Source: Struthidea cinerea
Taxonomy: Eukaryota; Chordata; Aves; Passeriformes; Corcoracidae
Assembly (NCBI GenBank): GCA_013397865.1
Contig: VZTI01003366.1
Location: 444,738 to 508,737, forward strand
Direction: 5' to 3'
Length of the DNA stretch: 64,000 nt
Position 1 is the first letter of the stretch. Each line of letters starts with the position of its first letter. The position numbers and the translations under genes were made by a program. Of this stretch, positions 26,324 through 37,240 are shown in pieces. The notes under the pieces are model-generated. The model ran no database searches. It saw only the letters and a program-made list of their open reading frames with translations, and was not told where the DNA came from.

Positions 26324-27015
26324 TGTCACGAATCGGATGTGGGGTTTAGATTAATCCTACCTCCTGCCCAGGCCTTTGGCAGCAGATAGTATCTTTATTG
26401 AGGCGGCCAGCACCCCAAAACCCACTCTCGTTCGTAAGTTCTTTTAATGATGACTGATTCTGTCTATTATAGAATGAATTTATTAACAGACAAGAAAACT
26501 CACAGGCATAAGGACTTAAAGCAAATTAATACTACACAGGAATAAAAACAAAGGAAAAGACTACTAGTAGTATAACATACAGTGCACAATAAGGTACCTT
26601 GTTCACTTACAGCTAGCGAAGAAATAGTATAAGTTAGGATTCAATGTCTTACCATCCAATTGCTGATGGAGCACACATAGAAGGTCCTTTCACTCAATCT
26701 CCAGAGAAGTAACCACGAAATCTGCGTCCAGATGTCGGGGAGAAGTTTTCGGACACCTTTTTTCGGAGTGTACTAGGCTTCTGCCTAGTGGTGACTTTAG
26801 TGAATCTTTCATAGTGTAAAAACTGTGTCTCTCAAGTCAGGAATTTCTTTCTATCTCTCCCCACATCAGCTCTGCAGACTAAGATGTAGATTCTTAGTTG
26901 ATGTTTGAGCTATCAGGCGCCAGAGACGGTTCCGGCTGGGCCTTTGGGCCCCTTGGCCTATCATCTCATCATGCACCCGTTATCAGAGTGGGGGGGGGTT
27001 AGATGTCCTGCCACA
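26324..27015 (-). mobile_element. solo LTR of an endogenous retrovirus
   Basis: A 692-bp element on the minus strand begins TGTGGCAGGACATC and ends ATCCGATTCGTGACA, so it has the canonical TG...CA termini. It is flanked by perfect 5-bp duplications (CATGG). Near its 3' end, minus-strand CAATAAAGATAC is a good LTR polyadenylation signal, followed by a short U5 of about 70 bases. A perfect 7-bp-stem hairpin (ACTAGGC TTCT GCCTAGT, 26772-26789) lies inside. No internal gag/pol/env sequence, primer-binding site or second LTR is present, so this is a recombination-generated solo LTR. A 5-bp duplication fits ERV-L-like or some class I elements rather than the 6 bp usual for class II. I cannot name the family. 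It contains no gene. Confidence 0.88.
26394..26399 (-). terminator. LTR polyadenylation signal AATAAA
   Basis: Minus-strand AATAAA lies 70 bases before the 3' end of the solo LTR, where an R/U5 polyadenylation signal belongs. A second AATAAA-type word occurs upstream in the LTR, near 26468-26473. Either could end transcripts that enter from higher coordinates. Confidence 0.6.
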
Positions 27016-27020
27016 CATGG
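27016..27020 (+). repeat. target-site duplication, right copy
   Basis: CATGG directly follows GCCACA, which is the 5' TGTGGC end of the minus-strand LTR. It matches 26319-26323 exactly. Confidence 0.85.
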
Positions 27021-28829
27021 TGGGCAAAGAAGGATCCTGCCAGGGCTGCAGTGACCAGTTCACCCAACCTGCGCACGGCAGTTTCAGCATTAAGCTCATG
27101 ATCTTCCTGGGCTCAGGGTGCTTTGTTTAGAAAGCACTATCCATCACCTCTATCCAAATCATGCTTCCAGGCGGACATACAGGACAGGACATAAAAAGGA
27201 CAGCCCAGCTGCACCAAATCAGGCGAAGGAGAAGAAAAAAACAGAACAGAGCACTACAGGGTTTACTTCATTCTAGTAGGGGTTAAATAATCCCCTTGAG
27301 CTTAATCAGATGTTTGGAAGAGCTGAGCAGTGATGTGCTGACACACCTTGGCGCTGTTTGTTAGAGGATGGATGGAGAAGAGCTCCCCCGTGGGTGGTAC
27401 AAGGCTGCTCCCCACCATCTGCCCCAGTCCTTGGACTTCTGCTGACGCAGGCAGGACGCTGGGCAGGATGTCCACCCCCTACACTACAACACCCTCACGC
27501 CCTGCTCTTTGGCCAGCACCCTTCTGCTCTGGAGTTCACACCAGTGCAAGTCTGCAGAGATGAGCTGACACCAGCACCAGCATCCTGCCCTGCCTGCAGT
27601 TCCTCTGCTCTACATTTTGCACAGCCCAATACAGCAACTGGAACCTGAGCTAGATAAATGGCCAAGCTACTTCTCAGGATTAATCATCCTTAGATATGTT
27701 GCATGAGACTGCCACAGCCTCCACGGTTGGTGAGGTATTTGCTGTCTCAACTCATTGGGAGTCAGGAAAATGAAGCAGCTGTGTGAGGTATCCCATTACT
27801 TAGTTTGTACTGAACCTGAAGTACCTCACAGGGAGACAGCCAAGAATTCATCCTTCTGTTTTAATAGTCCTGCCCCTCATCATAGTGAAGGAGTCTGAAA
27901 AATTACTACAAAAATCCTCTACAAAGACAGTAAAACTGTCTATTACTGCCCTATGCAAATTCACTCTTTTCAATGGAGAAGCCCTCAACACACATGTAAT
28001 TTTTTTTAAATTGTGACCTTCAGCTATAAAACAGATTTTGCCCAGGGTTATGTCAGCAGCATATCTGATTCCTTGCACAGATATTCCATTCAAGGGATGC
28101 ATAGGGTTGGGGCAGAGGCAGAGGAGGTTAACTCTGCTAAATTCGTCGCACCAGAGAAGCTGAAGGAGACAGGACTGAGACAGACAAAGCTCCAAGGATA
28201 TTCAGTGCAGTGCCTGGATGTTCATCTCAGTTATGGGAGGGGAGAGCCAGCAAAGCTGCAGGATTACAGTTCTTGGAAGAGGTCAGCTCCTTCCTCGCAC
28301 TGGGGCTCTCTGGGGATGCTGGAGCAGCAGGAGTCTGAGACTGGAGATGCTAAGCTGAGTGCAATCACTCAAACTTTTCTAATCTACCTCAGTGCAGTGT
28401 GCCCCATTCTGAACTGCTGAGCTTGGGAGGGGAGAGCAGGCCAGAGAGGAGTCTGCACTTTTGATTTGCAGACCAAAAAGGTTTGATGCAAACTTCAAAA
28501 AACACATCACCATCACATCCACCACCAGTCTGCATTTCATCCACCAGAAGGAAAAAAAATTAATAAAATAACTTTCAACTTGAGAGAGGGTTCCATAAAC
28601 CTCACAAAAAACAACTCCAGTAGGGATGGAGCACCAAGCCCACCCCTGGCCAGGGGCACCCGACACAAGGAAACCCTTAAGAGCTGGTGCACAGCCAGCC
28701 CCCAACCACAGGGCTCAGACAGCCCTACCTTGCAAGGGCCAGCAAAATTCAGTCCCTTACAGCAGCATGTCTCTCTTCAGTCACATTACAAAGGCACAAA
28801 GCAGCCTTCCTACTTGCTTAAATACCTCT

Positions 28830-28927
28830 TCATCACATCTCTTTCCCTCCTGCTCCTTCCTGCTCTCCTACCCCCTGCCCTCTCCTCCCTCACCTCACAC
28901 CATCTCTTTTTCTCTCCTCCCCTCAAA
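28830..28927 (+). repeat. polypyrimidine (CT-rich) tract
   Basis: About 100 bases consist almost wholly of C and T with few purines (TTTCCCTCCTGCTCC and similar). The complementary strand is purine-rich. It explains the low-complexity Ser/Pro/Leu peptides in the overlapping frames. It could form triplex DNA but shows no mirror symmetry that I can see. Confidence 0.8.
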
Positions 28928-31900
28928 CCTGTCTTTGTGGCAGCTTCCACACAATATATTTTGGTGTACATTAAGGATAAAAGAACCAGAAAACAAGGGT
29001 GTGAGTCCTGCTCCAAAGGGAAGAAATAAAATCAGCCATCCTGCCCTTACAGTGAGAGTAGAGGGTTGCACACAGCCACTGACAGCAGGGCTTCCCCAAC
29101 AACTTACACTGCACTACATTATTGGCTAAAAAATCTGTATTTACTTTTAGCACAGATGATAACTGCTGCCAGCCACATTTTTCTCCCCACAGATCAGATG
29201 TTAATGACGATGCAGCAGCTCAGCCCCCCACAGCATTTGTTGGGGTGTTGGCTGCATGGGAGGCATCAGCAGACAACAGAGGAGGAGGTGGGGGACCAAG
29301 CCCAGGGCCCCTCTGTACATGCACAGTTGGTCCTGCAGCCCTGGCTCCTGCCACAGGCCCTGACATTCTATTGCTGCTCCTCCATCCTCCCACAGCTCTG
29401 CCCTTCCCCTCTGTTTCTCTAAACCCTCCACATCTGGGCCTGAGCCACCCTTCTAGGCACCCACACAGCCCACTGGGATCTGTCTCATGAGACAGGATCC
29501 AAATGCTTTTGCTGTCTGCTTTAAAACTGGTGCCAGGCTGACCTTGTGTCAAGCACCCAAATCCAGGCTGGAAGATCACAACCCCTCCAGGCTGATGCAG
29601 CTACCCCTGTACCCTGTATACTCCAGGGAATCTTGGCAGCAGACAATGTGAGCCATCCTGTCTTTAAATATGTGCTGTGCATAGGTCCATCACCAACACG
29701 ATTATCTTCTAAGTATTTATGTCATTTGCTGCAGTCCTCCTCAATAAATCAGACTGCAGCATCAACATCAAACCATAAGGGAAGATCATTTTATAGAGCA
29801 AAGCAGTGCTTTAAAATTGCTTATGACTGCTGTATTAAAAAAAAATAATAAAAATAAAACCTACTCATAGTTCCAAAACAGTGATGACTTCGCCTTTAAA
29901 AATGATTTAGATATTAAAGAAAAATAATAGCCCCAGAGGGGATAATTGCAAAAATGCAACAAAATAAAATAAAAATTAGGAAGAAGATGGGAAAATATAT
30001 CTTCAGCTCTGTAAATCAGAGTTTTCTCATCCTAAACACACAGCAGTGCTGAGGAGCAGCATGTTGGCATAGCTGTGCTGTTTTCCCCGCACTCTGAACA
30101 CACTTTTGGTTAAATTAAGAAAAGTGACATTCAGAGCAAATGCATGTTGTGCCCCTGCCCAAGCAGTCAGGGAGGAGAAATCCTGTCAGCAGCAACATGG
30201 TGCAGTCATTTCTCACCCAAGAGTAATGTGGTCCTGGGTGCCTTGAAGTCCCCTCTTGTCACCACTGATCCCCAGGCAAGAATCAGGGAAATACGCACTC
30301 CAGAACTAGGGAAAAGCCTGCCCTGGCACAGCAGCTCTCCTGCGAGAGAGTTTAGGACTCACTAATGTCATTTCTCTAATGATAAAAAAATGATGCTGTT
30401 CACTTCAAGAATCAACTCCTCTGTTACTTCCCATACCATAATATCTGGCTACATGTGGTGCCACTTTCAATGAAGGATGGAGAGAGAACACTCTAGCAGA
30501 GGATCACAGCATTTGTGTGACAGTAATAAAAATGAGTGGTGCAAAAAAGCAAACTCATTCCTACCTGCAGAGGCCTCCAAAGCAGTGAATCTGCCCCAAA
30601 ATGACAGAGCAGATCCAGGAGGATGCTCCAGTATTCAAAGACCCACACAGCTGCTTCAATGGACCAGAGAGGACTCCTGGCACAGAGGAGTCAGCATAAC
30701 TCAACGAAGGGCCATGTGGGATGGAGGTGTGTCCTGTCCACAGAAGTCCTGTAAACCAGAGCCCTCACCAGCACCTGGTGCTCTCAGAGAGAAGGGCAAT
30801 GATCCTCTTCTCATCCAACTCTAACAGCAGAGTCTTTACAGCTCATCTGGGCACCTCAGATTTTCTCGTGCCCAGGGAAAATCTGTCCTGGTGGCTCAGC
30901 CACTGTCCATGATCCTTTGTTCACTCTCTTAACACATGCTCTCCTGAGCATCATTTTAAATCTTTGAGACTGTGAGGTCCGTGCAAGTCAGGCTGCTCTT
31001 GGCTGAACACTTGGCCAGTATCTCACACGTGGGATAAGACTTTGCAGCCCCAGCACAAAAGGAAGATGTTCCAGTGCTCCACACTGCACTAAACTGCTGT
31101 GTACCACACTCCCCCTTCCCCTTCTCCCCCAACGAAGATCCCTGCTTAATTTTCCCGTGCAGAATACAATCATTACACTCTCAGATTGCACTATAAATAA
31201 GGAACCCAGTTTTTTACTGGGATCACTCTTCACCAGCTCGTCAGGCAGTGGCATCGTGCACCAAACCTTCAATAAAAGTCCCATAAAAGCTATGACAAGA
31301 AAAGCAGAGTGGGCTAAGCTCTGATGTGAAGACTCTGGCAGTACCTGAGCAGGGCTGCAGGCTCTGTGCTTGGAGGCACCAGCCCAAGACATGTGAGGCA
31401 TTCCAGTGCTCCACCTGCCACCACCTGTCCCTATAACATCCTGCTGCCAACACTGCCATCAAATTCAGCTATTGCACAGGTATAGATTAGGTAGGCATAG
31501 ACTTCCCTACCTAAGGGTGGCTTTACCAAGTGCCATAAGCTCGGGGATAAACCAGGAACAACCCTACTGCAGCAGGTGCCCTCCCAGGCAATGGCAATAG
31601 CCTCCAGCAAACAAACCTCATGGTTCCAGCTGAGCTGCTCAGGACCTGGTATAATGGTGACCAGGGCATCCATCCCACAGGCAGAACCCTTCCAGCACCA
31701 CCACGAGTGGCTCCAGAAAGGAGCAGGAGCAGCAGCAGCCAAGAGCACCCCAGCAGACCACAGCTTACACCAAGGCAGAGCTGCCCCGGGCTCCACACAG
31801 CTCACACACACACAGCTGGATAAACAACAGGCACCCGGCTGTGTCACAGGCACAATCCTGCCTCCTCTCCAGCAGACCTGGACAAGCAGCAAGCAAACAG

Positions 31901-33130
31901 AAGAGCAGAGCCCCTCACAAAAACCCAAAGCTGCTGCACTATGGAAGCACGAAGAGGGGAGGGGAGAGGAGGGTGTTGTTACAGCAGCATTCGGAGGAAG
32001 AGTTTGTGAAGTTCCCAGAAAGGAGACTTTGGGGATCTGGGACAAAGAAAGATGTTAAGATTATGCAAATGTTCCTCTTGTGTCTCCCAGGAGTCCCAAG
32101 CTTTGCATCCCAAATTATTCCAGCTCCTCATTAGTCTCTCTCTATCCCCTGCTCACCAAGCAAGCCAAAATGTCATCCAGTTGTCAAAAGCTACCACATA
32201 TCATGGTGCAAACATGTTTGCTCCCTCATGCTCCGTCTCTGTGCCAGAAAGACTCACTGCACCTTTCCTTCTCATTCCTTATTTTAATTTCCCCAAATGA
32301 CACTATTTGGATGGCGGGGTTGTTGCTTCTGCACAGCCCGGCTCCATGCATTCCCTCCACCTCTCAGCACCTGGAAACACACTGGGCCTTTAGAAAAGCT
32401 CCCCACCAAACCCACCTAGAAACTTCTCCCACATGGTGCTCACCATCCAAGGAGACAGGCATGGCTTGGAGAACAACATCCTAAACTCACCAAGAAATAA
32501 TTCAAACCCTTCAGTGCAGCAAGGCTTGGCCCTGGGCCAGCACAAACCCATGGGCTGTGTAATTAGTGCTTCCACGGAGCAAGACATGACTAACATGCAC
32601 CCACCTGCCCCAGAGATCTTCCCATCGCATGGGAGCAGGGCAGCTGCACACCCATTGCAGCACGGGAGAGCCTTCCCCAACATTCCCAGTTAGCAGAGCT
32701 CACTTGGCCCTAGAGGAAACACCAGGTACAAGGGAAGGAGCAGCAGGGCTGCTAAAGGCGGTCATAAGGCAGACAGCCCAGACCCCTCTGGCAGGCACAC
32801 CAGCCTGGAAGCGAGTCCTCGTAGAGGAGAGGCAGCTTCTGCCACCCCTAAACTCTGCAAGCAAAGCAGGAAAGCCCAGGAAGGTAGGACCAAAGGGGCT
32901 TTGGCAACTGATCTGCACAGTAAATTAGGTTTAAAGGAGGGGGATGGCATAAAAGGGCCATAAATGCACCACAGTGATTGATGCACAGCCCTGAGCTGTG
33001 GTTACAACCCCGTGATCCAGACGGCTGCATTAATCACCAGTGCACTTGCTAAACTCTGCTCTAGTTCTGGGAGCAGTTTCTCTGGGAAATGGCTCATGTT
33101 TCTAGGATTGCCAGGTCTTTTACTTTTTGG

Positions 33131-33167
33131 TTTCTTCTCTCTCTCTCCTTTTTTTTTTTTTTTTTTT
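33131..33167 (+). repeat. CT-repeat followed by T19
   Basis: TTTCTTCTCTCTCTCTCC runs into nineteen T residues (33149-33167). Read on the minus strand this is a poly-A followed by GA repeats. I see no retrotransposed body next to it. Confidence 0.85.
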
Positions 33168-35055
33168 AAATGAGCAATACACTCGTTGAAGTCCTGATGT
33201 TTGCTCACAGACCCCAGCCCTTCCCACCTTCCATGATGCCCTTCTCCCCAAGGGGCTTTCAGTCTGTCCCACTCTAAAAATAAGTCTAGAGGAATTACAG
33301 AGGAGTTGTACTCCATCTGTCTCTAAAAATGGGGTTTGTGCTCATATTATTTGTCAGTGACACTCCATCGCCACAATTACCACTGCTATTTTATCTCTCT
33401 CTGCCTGTAATGCTGATGAGAGAGCAGCAAACTGTGCTGGTTTTTAAGCTGAATAAGTCACTTAAATACATTTATACCCCCAGATCACAACATAAAGCAT
33501 AAATCTAACCATCTAGCATGCACTCACTTGATACGAATACTCACCATGCTATCAGGCAAAGCAATCACAAGAAAAGCACAGGATGATTTGAGCTGCAGCT
33601 GCCTGCAAGTATTTGACAAGGGTATTAGATGAAAAAAATTCAAAAAAGGGATGAAGCATCTCACCTAGACATGGCTTTTGCTGTGCTGATTCCAGAGGGA
33701 AAGCAAGGACTTGAAAAACTTCTTGGTAGTGTTGCAGCTATGCTTGTAATATTCTAATCCAGCAAGGGATTGCCCAAGGCTCGGCGTTGAAACTGGGTTC
33801 TTTTCATGACAAATCAAAGAGAAAAAATGCCTGGAGCCAGGATGCTTGGTATGGGGACCTGGCTCAGGTTGTGCCTGCAAAGCATCTCCCAGCTGCCCTC
33901 CCCAGCTTCACTCCACTGCCCTGTCTGTGCTTCAGGGCTGGGGGGGGCCGTCCTCATCACTGCCGGGCCAGAAGATGGGAGATAATTGGGATGATGATTG
34001 GATCCTGCACACCTGAAACACTTCTCTGAGGGACTCTGCCATAGGGAAGAAATCACCTTGTGCTTCCATCTGCCTGTCCAAGATGTGATGCAGTGTCTGA
34101 GCAGGGTTGTTTTGATGTGGTTGGTGTTGGCCCCTCTCCTTGCAGTCTTCATCTGAAATGTGCTAGAAAAAGGTGAAATACTGTTACAGACCTCACCATG
34201 TCTGATCCTAGGCAAGAGCCTTTCTCCCTGCAAGCAATTAACACACCTTTATTCCAAATTGTCTTCTCCCTCAGCTTGAGTCCAACACAAGAACAAGGAA
34301 GATGGTGTGAAAGCCTTGCGTGGTAACACATTTTGCCTTTGTCTTCCTTGCAGGTGCTCAGAGAGGAGAGGGATGAAGGTACCACACAGTCAAGTTGGTG
34401 ACAACACTTCAGCTTCTCATCCACCCTGAGGTTCTCTGCTCCCAACGCTTGCCTGTTCCCTGAGCAACATTCTGCCTGCAGCGCATCACCACATGGACTG
34501 TGCTTTAAAATGTAGGCATTTCCTAGTGGAAACATTGTTCAGCAATCCCAATCTTACTGTTTTTCCAAAACTCAAACAAAAGCCACCAAAGGGTTGATTT
34601 TTCCCCCCTAGGATTGCTGATTGCTGGCTGTCCCATCAGACATCTGCCAAAGGCAGTTTCCCAAGGCTGCCCTGTACTATCCCAGCCCTAGGGGAAGGCT
34701 TTCCCCACACTCCACTTCATGGTAGGTTTAAGTAAACCCCACTGGCTGCTCAGCAAACCCATCCTGTCCTGGGGAGCTGGGGAGGAGGGCAGGAGAGGGG
34801 CACTCTGCAAAGTGGCCCAGCAGCCCTGCCCAGTTCACCTGGGGGAATTGGTCCATGCATGGACCTGGCTGGAGGCAGAGGTGACAGGAGGGAATTGGGT
34901 AGGTTACTGTGTCACCAGAGCAGGAGAAAGCTGTTTTATCTGATATCAGGAGGCAGGATTGTATCACAGACCCCGGTGCTCCTCTGTGCTGTGCTCAGGT
35001 GAATTTTAGCTGAATATATGACATGAAAAGTCTCAAGTTCCCATCCTCAGCTCCA

Positions 35056-35195
35056 GAAAAGAAAAGAAAAGAAAAGAAAAGAAAAGAAAAGAAAAGAAAA
35101 GAAAAGAAAAGAAAAGAAAAGAAAAGAAAAGAAAAGAAAAGAAAAGAAAAGAAAAGAAAAGAAAAGAAAAGAAAAGAAAAGAAAAGAAAAGAAAA
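35056..35195 (+). repeat. (GAAAA)28 perfect pentanucleotide microsatellite
   Basis: Twenty-eight GAAAA units in a row (140 bp) carry no interruption. Purity at this length suggests a young, polymorphic array, although it could also reflect assembly smoothing. Open frames through it (Lys/Arg/Glu-rich on one strand, Phe/Ser/Leu-rich on the other) are repeat artefacts. The purine/pyrimidine strand asymmetry is complete. Confidence 0.98.
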
Positions 35196-36224
35196 TCTCT
35201 GTGACCTGTCTTGCCCATGGTGCCCACAGAGCACCAAAGGCAGCACGTGGCCACTGCATCATGCTTTGCTTCTTCTCTAAAATTCATCTTCAGCCCAGGC
35301 AGGGCAGATGCCTAGATAAAGGCAGAGGTCAGTCCTGGGGTACAGCAGCAAATGCCACCACTCTTCTCCCAGGCAGACCCCAGGCTGTTTGGATGCATCA
35401 GCTCAGGGACTAGAGGCAGCCAGGGGCAAAGCAGGTGTAGTCCGGGGACACAGGATGGAGCTGGGGAAACCAGAACTGGCAGCACATGGAATAAAAGAAA
35501 GTGAAGAAAGTGAGGTCCCAGCTGCAAAACTTAATCAAAGCCCAGCAGAAATCTGCAGGCTGCTAGCGAAGGGAACAGGCAGGGGAGAGGCAACGGGGGG
35601 CAGAGGGCTCTGGAGTTGGCTGCCAGCTTATACTAAAGCAGATAGGAAAGAAATAAAATCAGTTATCCCTCAGCCTGAAGTAAATTACAAGACACATCCC
35701 TCAAGAGCACAAGGTGAAGCTCTTGATCAGACAAGTGATGCTGGCATATAATTCCCCTTGATATCAGCTGATTTGAATTTTAGTGCTTATGAAGGGTGCA
35801 TGACTGACAGCTCTGGAAGCTGCAGGCATCTGTTCCCGTGCAGAAGGAGCAGAGCACAGAGCCCTGGGCAGCAGCATCCCCATGCCAGCTCTGCTGCTGG
35901 CTGGAGCTGCAGGGAAAGGTGGCACATCTGGGGAAGGAGGACAGATCTCCATCTAGCCTTTGCACACCCCACCAGAGCTGGGCACATGGGGCCTCTTGGT
36001 GCTATGTGGAGACAGGCATTTGCCCCATATTATGCAAAAAAATCCAATTAGCCACCGAAAGGATAAGATCTCCCAGGATTATGAATCCCATTCTTCTGAC
36101 ACCTGCCCACACCATGAGAGCTGGGTGGGAGCTGCAGAAGTAGAGGGGAGAGTGTATTCCAACACCAGATCAGTACCAAGGTAGTCTTTTGGACACTCAT
36201 TCTCCCTCCATGGTAGGGACCATG

Positions 36225-36250
36225 GTTGGTAGACCATGGGGTCTACCAAC
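36225..36250. repeat. inverted repeat: 11-bp stem, 4-base loop
   Basis: GTTGGTAGACC, loop ATGG, GGTCTACCAAC form a perfect hairpin on either strand. It lies about 150 bases from the 3' end of the adjacent CR1. It is not followed by a U-run or linked to a gene. It may be chance or a remnant of a palindromic insertion. Confidence 0.75.
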
Positions 36251-36396
36251 AGCAAAACTCACCAGAAACACCACCACCACCAGAGCCCCCACAGTCTTGT
36301 AAGACAGAAACACCTCATCGCTGAGGATGACCCTCAGTGTATCCATCCAGAGTATCAGGCTGCTTATCCTGAGTTACTGACCATGGGACAGCTATT

Positions 36397-37240
36397 CATA
36401 GAATCACAGCATTCGCTGAGCTGGAAGGGACCCCTCAGGATCATCGACTCCAGCTCCTGGCCCTGCACCAGACACCTCAAGAGTCACATCCTGTGCCTTG
36501 AGAGCATTGTCCAAACACTTCTCAAACCCTGTCAGGCTTGGTGCTGTGACCACTGCCCTGGAGAGGTTCAGTTGAGTTGAGGCTCAACTCTTCATTGAGT
36601 TCCACTGCTCATCCACCCTCTGGGGAAGAATGTTTTTCTTGATATCCAGCCTAAACATTCCCTGGCTCAGCTTCATGCCATTTCACTGAGCCCTGTCCCT
36701 GGTCATGTGAGTGATCAGTGTCTGCCCCTCCTCTTCCCCTCACAAGGAAGTTGTAACTGCAGTGAGGTCTCCCCTCAGTCTCCTCTTCTCCAGGCTGAAC
36801 AGACCAAATCACCTCAGCTGCTCCTCACACGGCTTCCCCTCCAGACCCTTCACCATCCTCATGGCCTCCTTTGGATGCTCTCTAATAGTTTAATGTCTTT
36901 TTTATATCGTGGCAGCCAAAACTGCCCCCAGGACTCCAGGTGAGGCCACCCCAGTGGAGAGCAGAGCAGGACAACCCCCTCCCTTGCCCGGCTGGCAATG
37001 CTGTGCCTGATGCCCCTCAGGACAGGGTTGGCTCTCCTGGCTGCCAGGGCACTGCTGACTCAGGTTCAACTTTCCATCCACCAGGACCCCCAGGTCCCTT
37101 TCCACAGCACTGCTCGCCAAATTTTCATTCCCCAATCTATACACATAACCCCGTCCCAGGTGCAGAATCTGGCACTTGCCCTTGTTAAAAATCATACGGT
37201 TGGTGGTTGCTCATCTCTAATTTGTCAGGATCTCTCTGGC
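36397..37240 (-). mobile_element. CR1 LINE, 5'-truncated (3' end of ORF2 plus 3' UTR)
   Basis: Read on the minus strand, the element runs from about 37240 to 36397. The first part encodes the C-terminal end of the CR1 reverse-transcriptase ORF, with the motifs FNKGKCQILHLGR and ERDLGVLVDGKLNLSQQC. The later part matches CR1 3' sequence. The last bases (plus-strand CATAGAATCACAG at 36397) are the reverse complement of the ATTCTATG-type tail, followed inward by a GGAAGGGACC word. ORF2 is interrupted and truncated, so it cannot move. No target duplication is expected or seen. Confidence 0.93.

Larger units (their letters stand above)
27021..36396. other. intergenic DNA, no gene recognised
   Basis: No exon is supported. 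The 204-codon minus-strand frame at 31431-32045 is rich in Trp, Cys and Pro and is fully overlapped by plus-strand frames, so I read it as chance. Contents include polypyrimidine tracts, the GAAAA microsatellite at 35.1 kb and, at the right end, a hairpin next to a CR1. The AT-rich interval 33.35-33.52 kb resembles the conserved non-coding type, but I have no comparison to show it. Confidence 0.6.

Noticed and set aside
31431..32045. 204-codon open frame, minus strand
   Set aside because: High Trp/Cys/Pro content, no recognisable domain, long overlapping frames on the plus strand and no splice or promoter context. It is a GC-rich patch with few stops.
33131..33167. Poly-T run as the tail of a retrocopy on the minus strand
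   Set aside because: The adjacent sequence shows no coding or SINE-like body and no flanking duplication.
35001..35287. Lys/Arg/Glu-rich and Phe/Ser/Leu-rich frames
   Set aside because: Pure translation of the GAAAA microsatellite.
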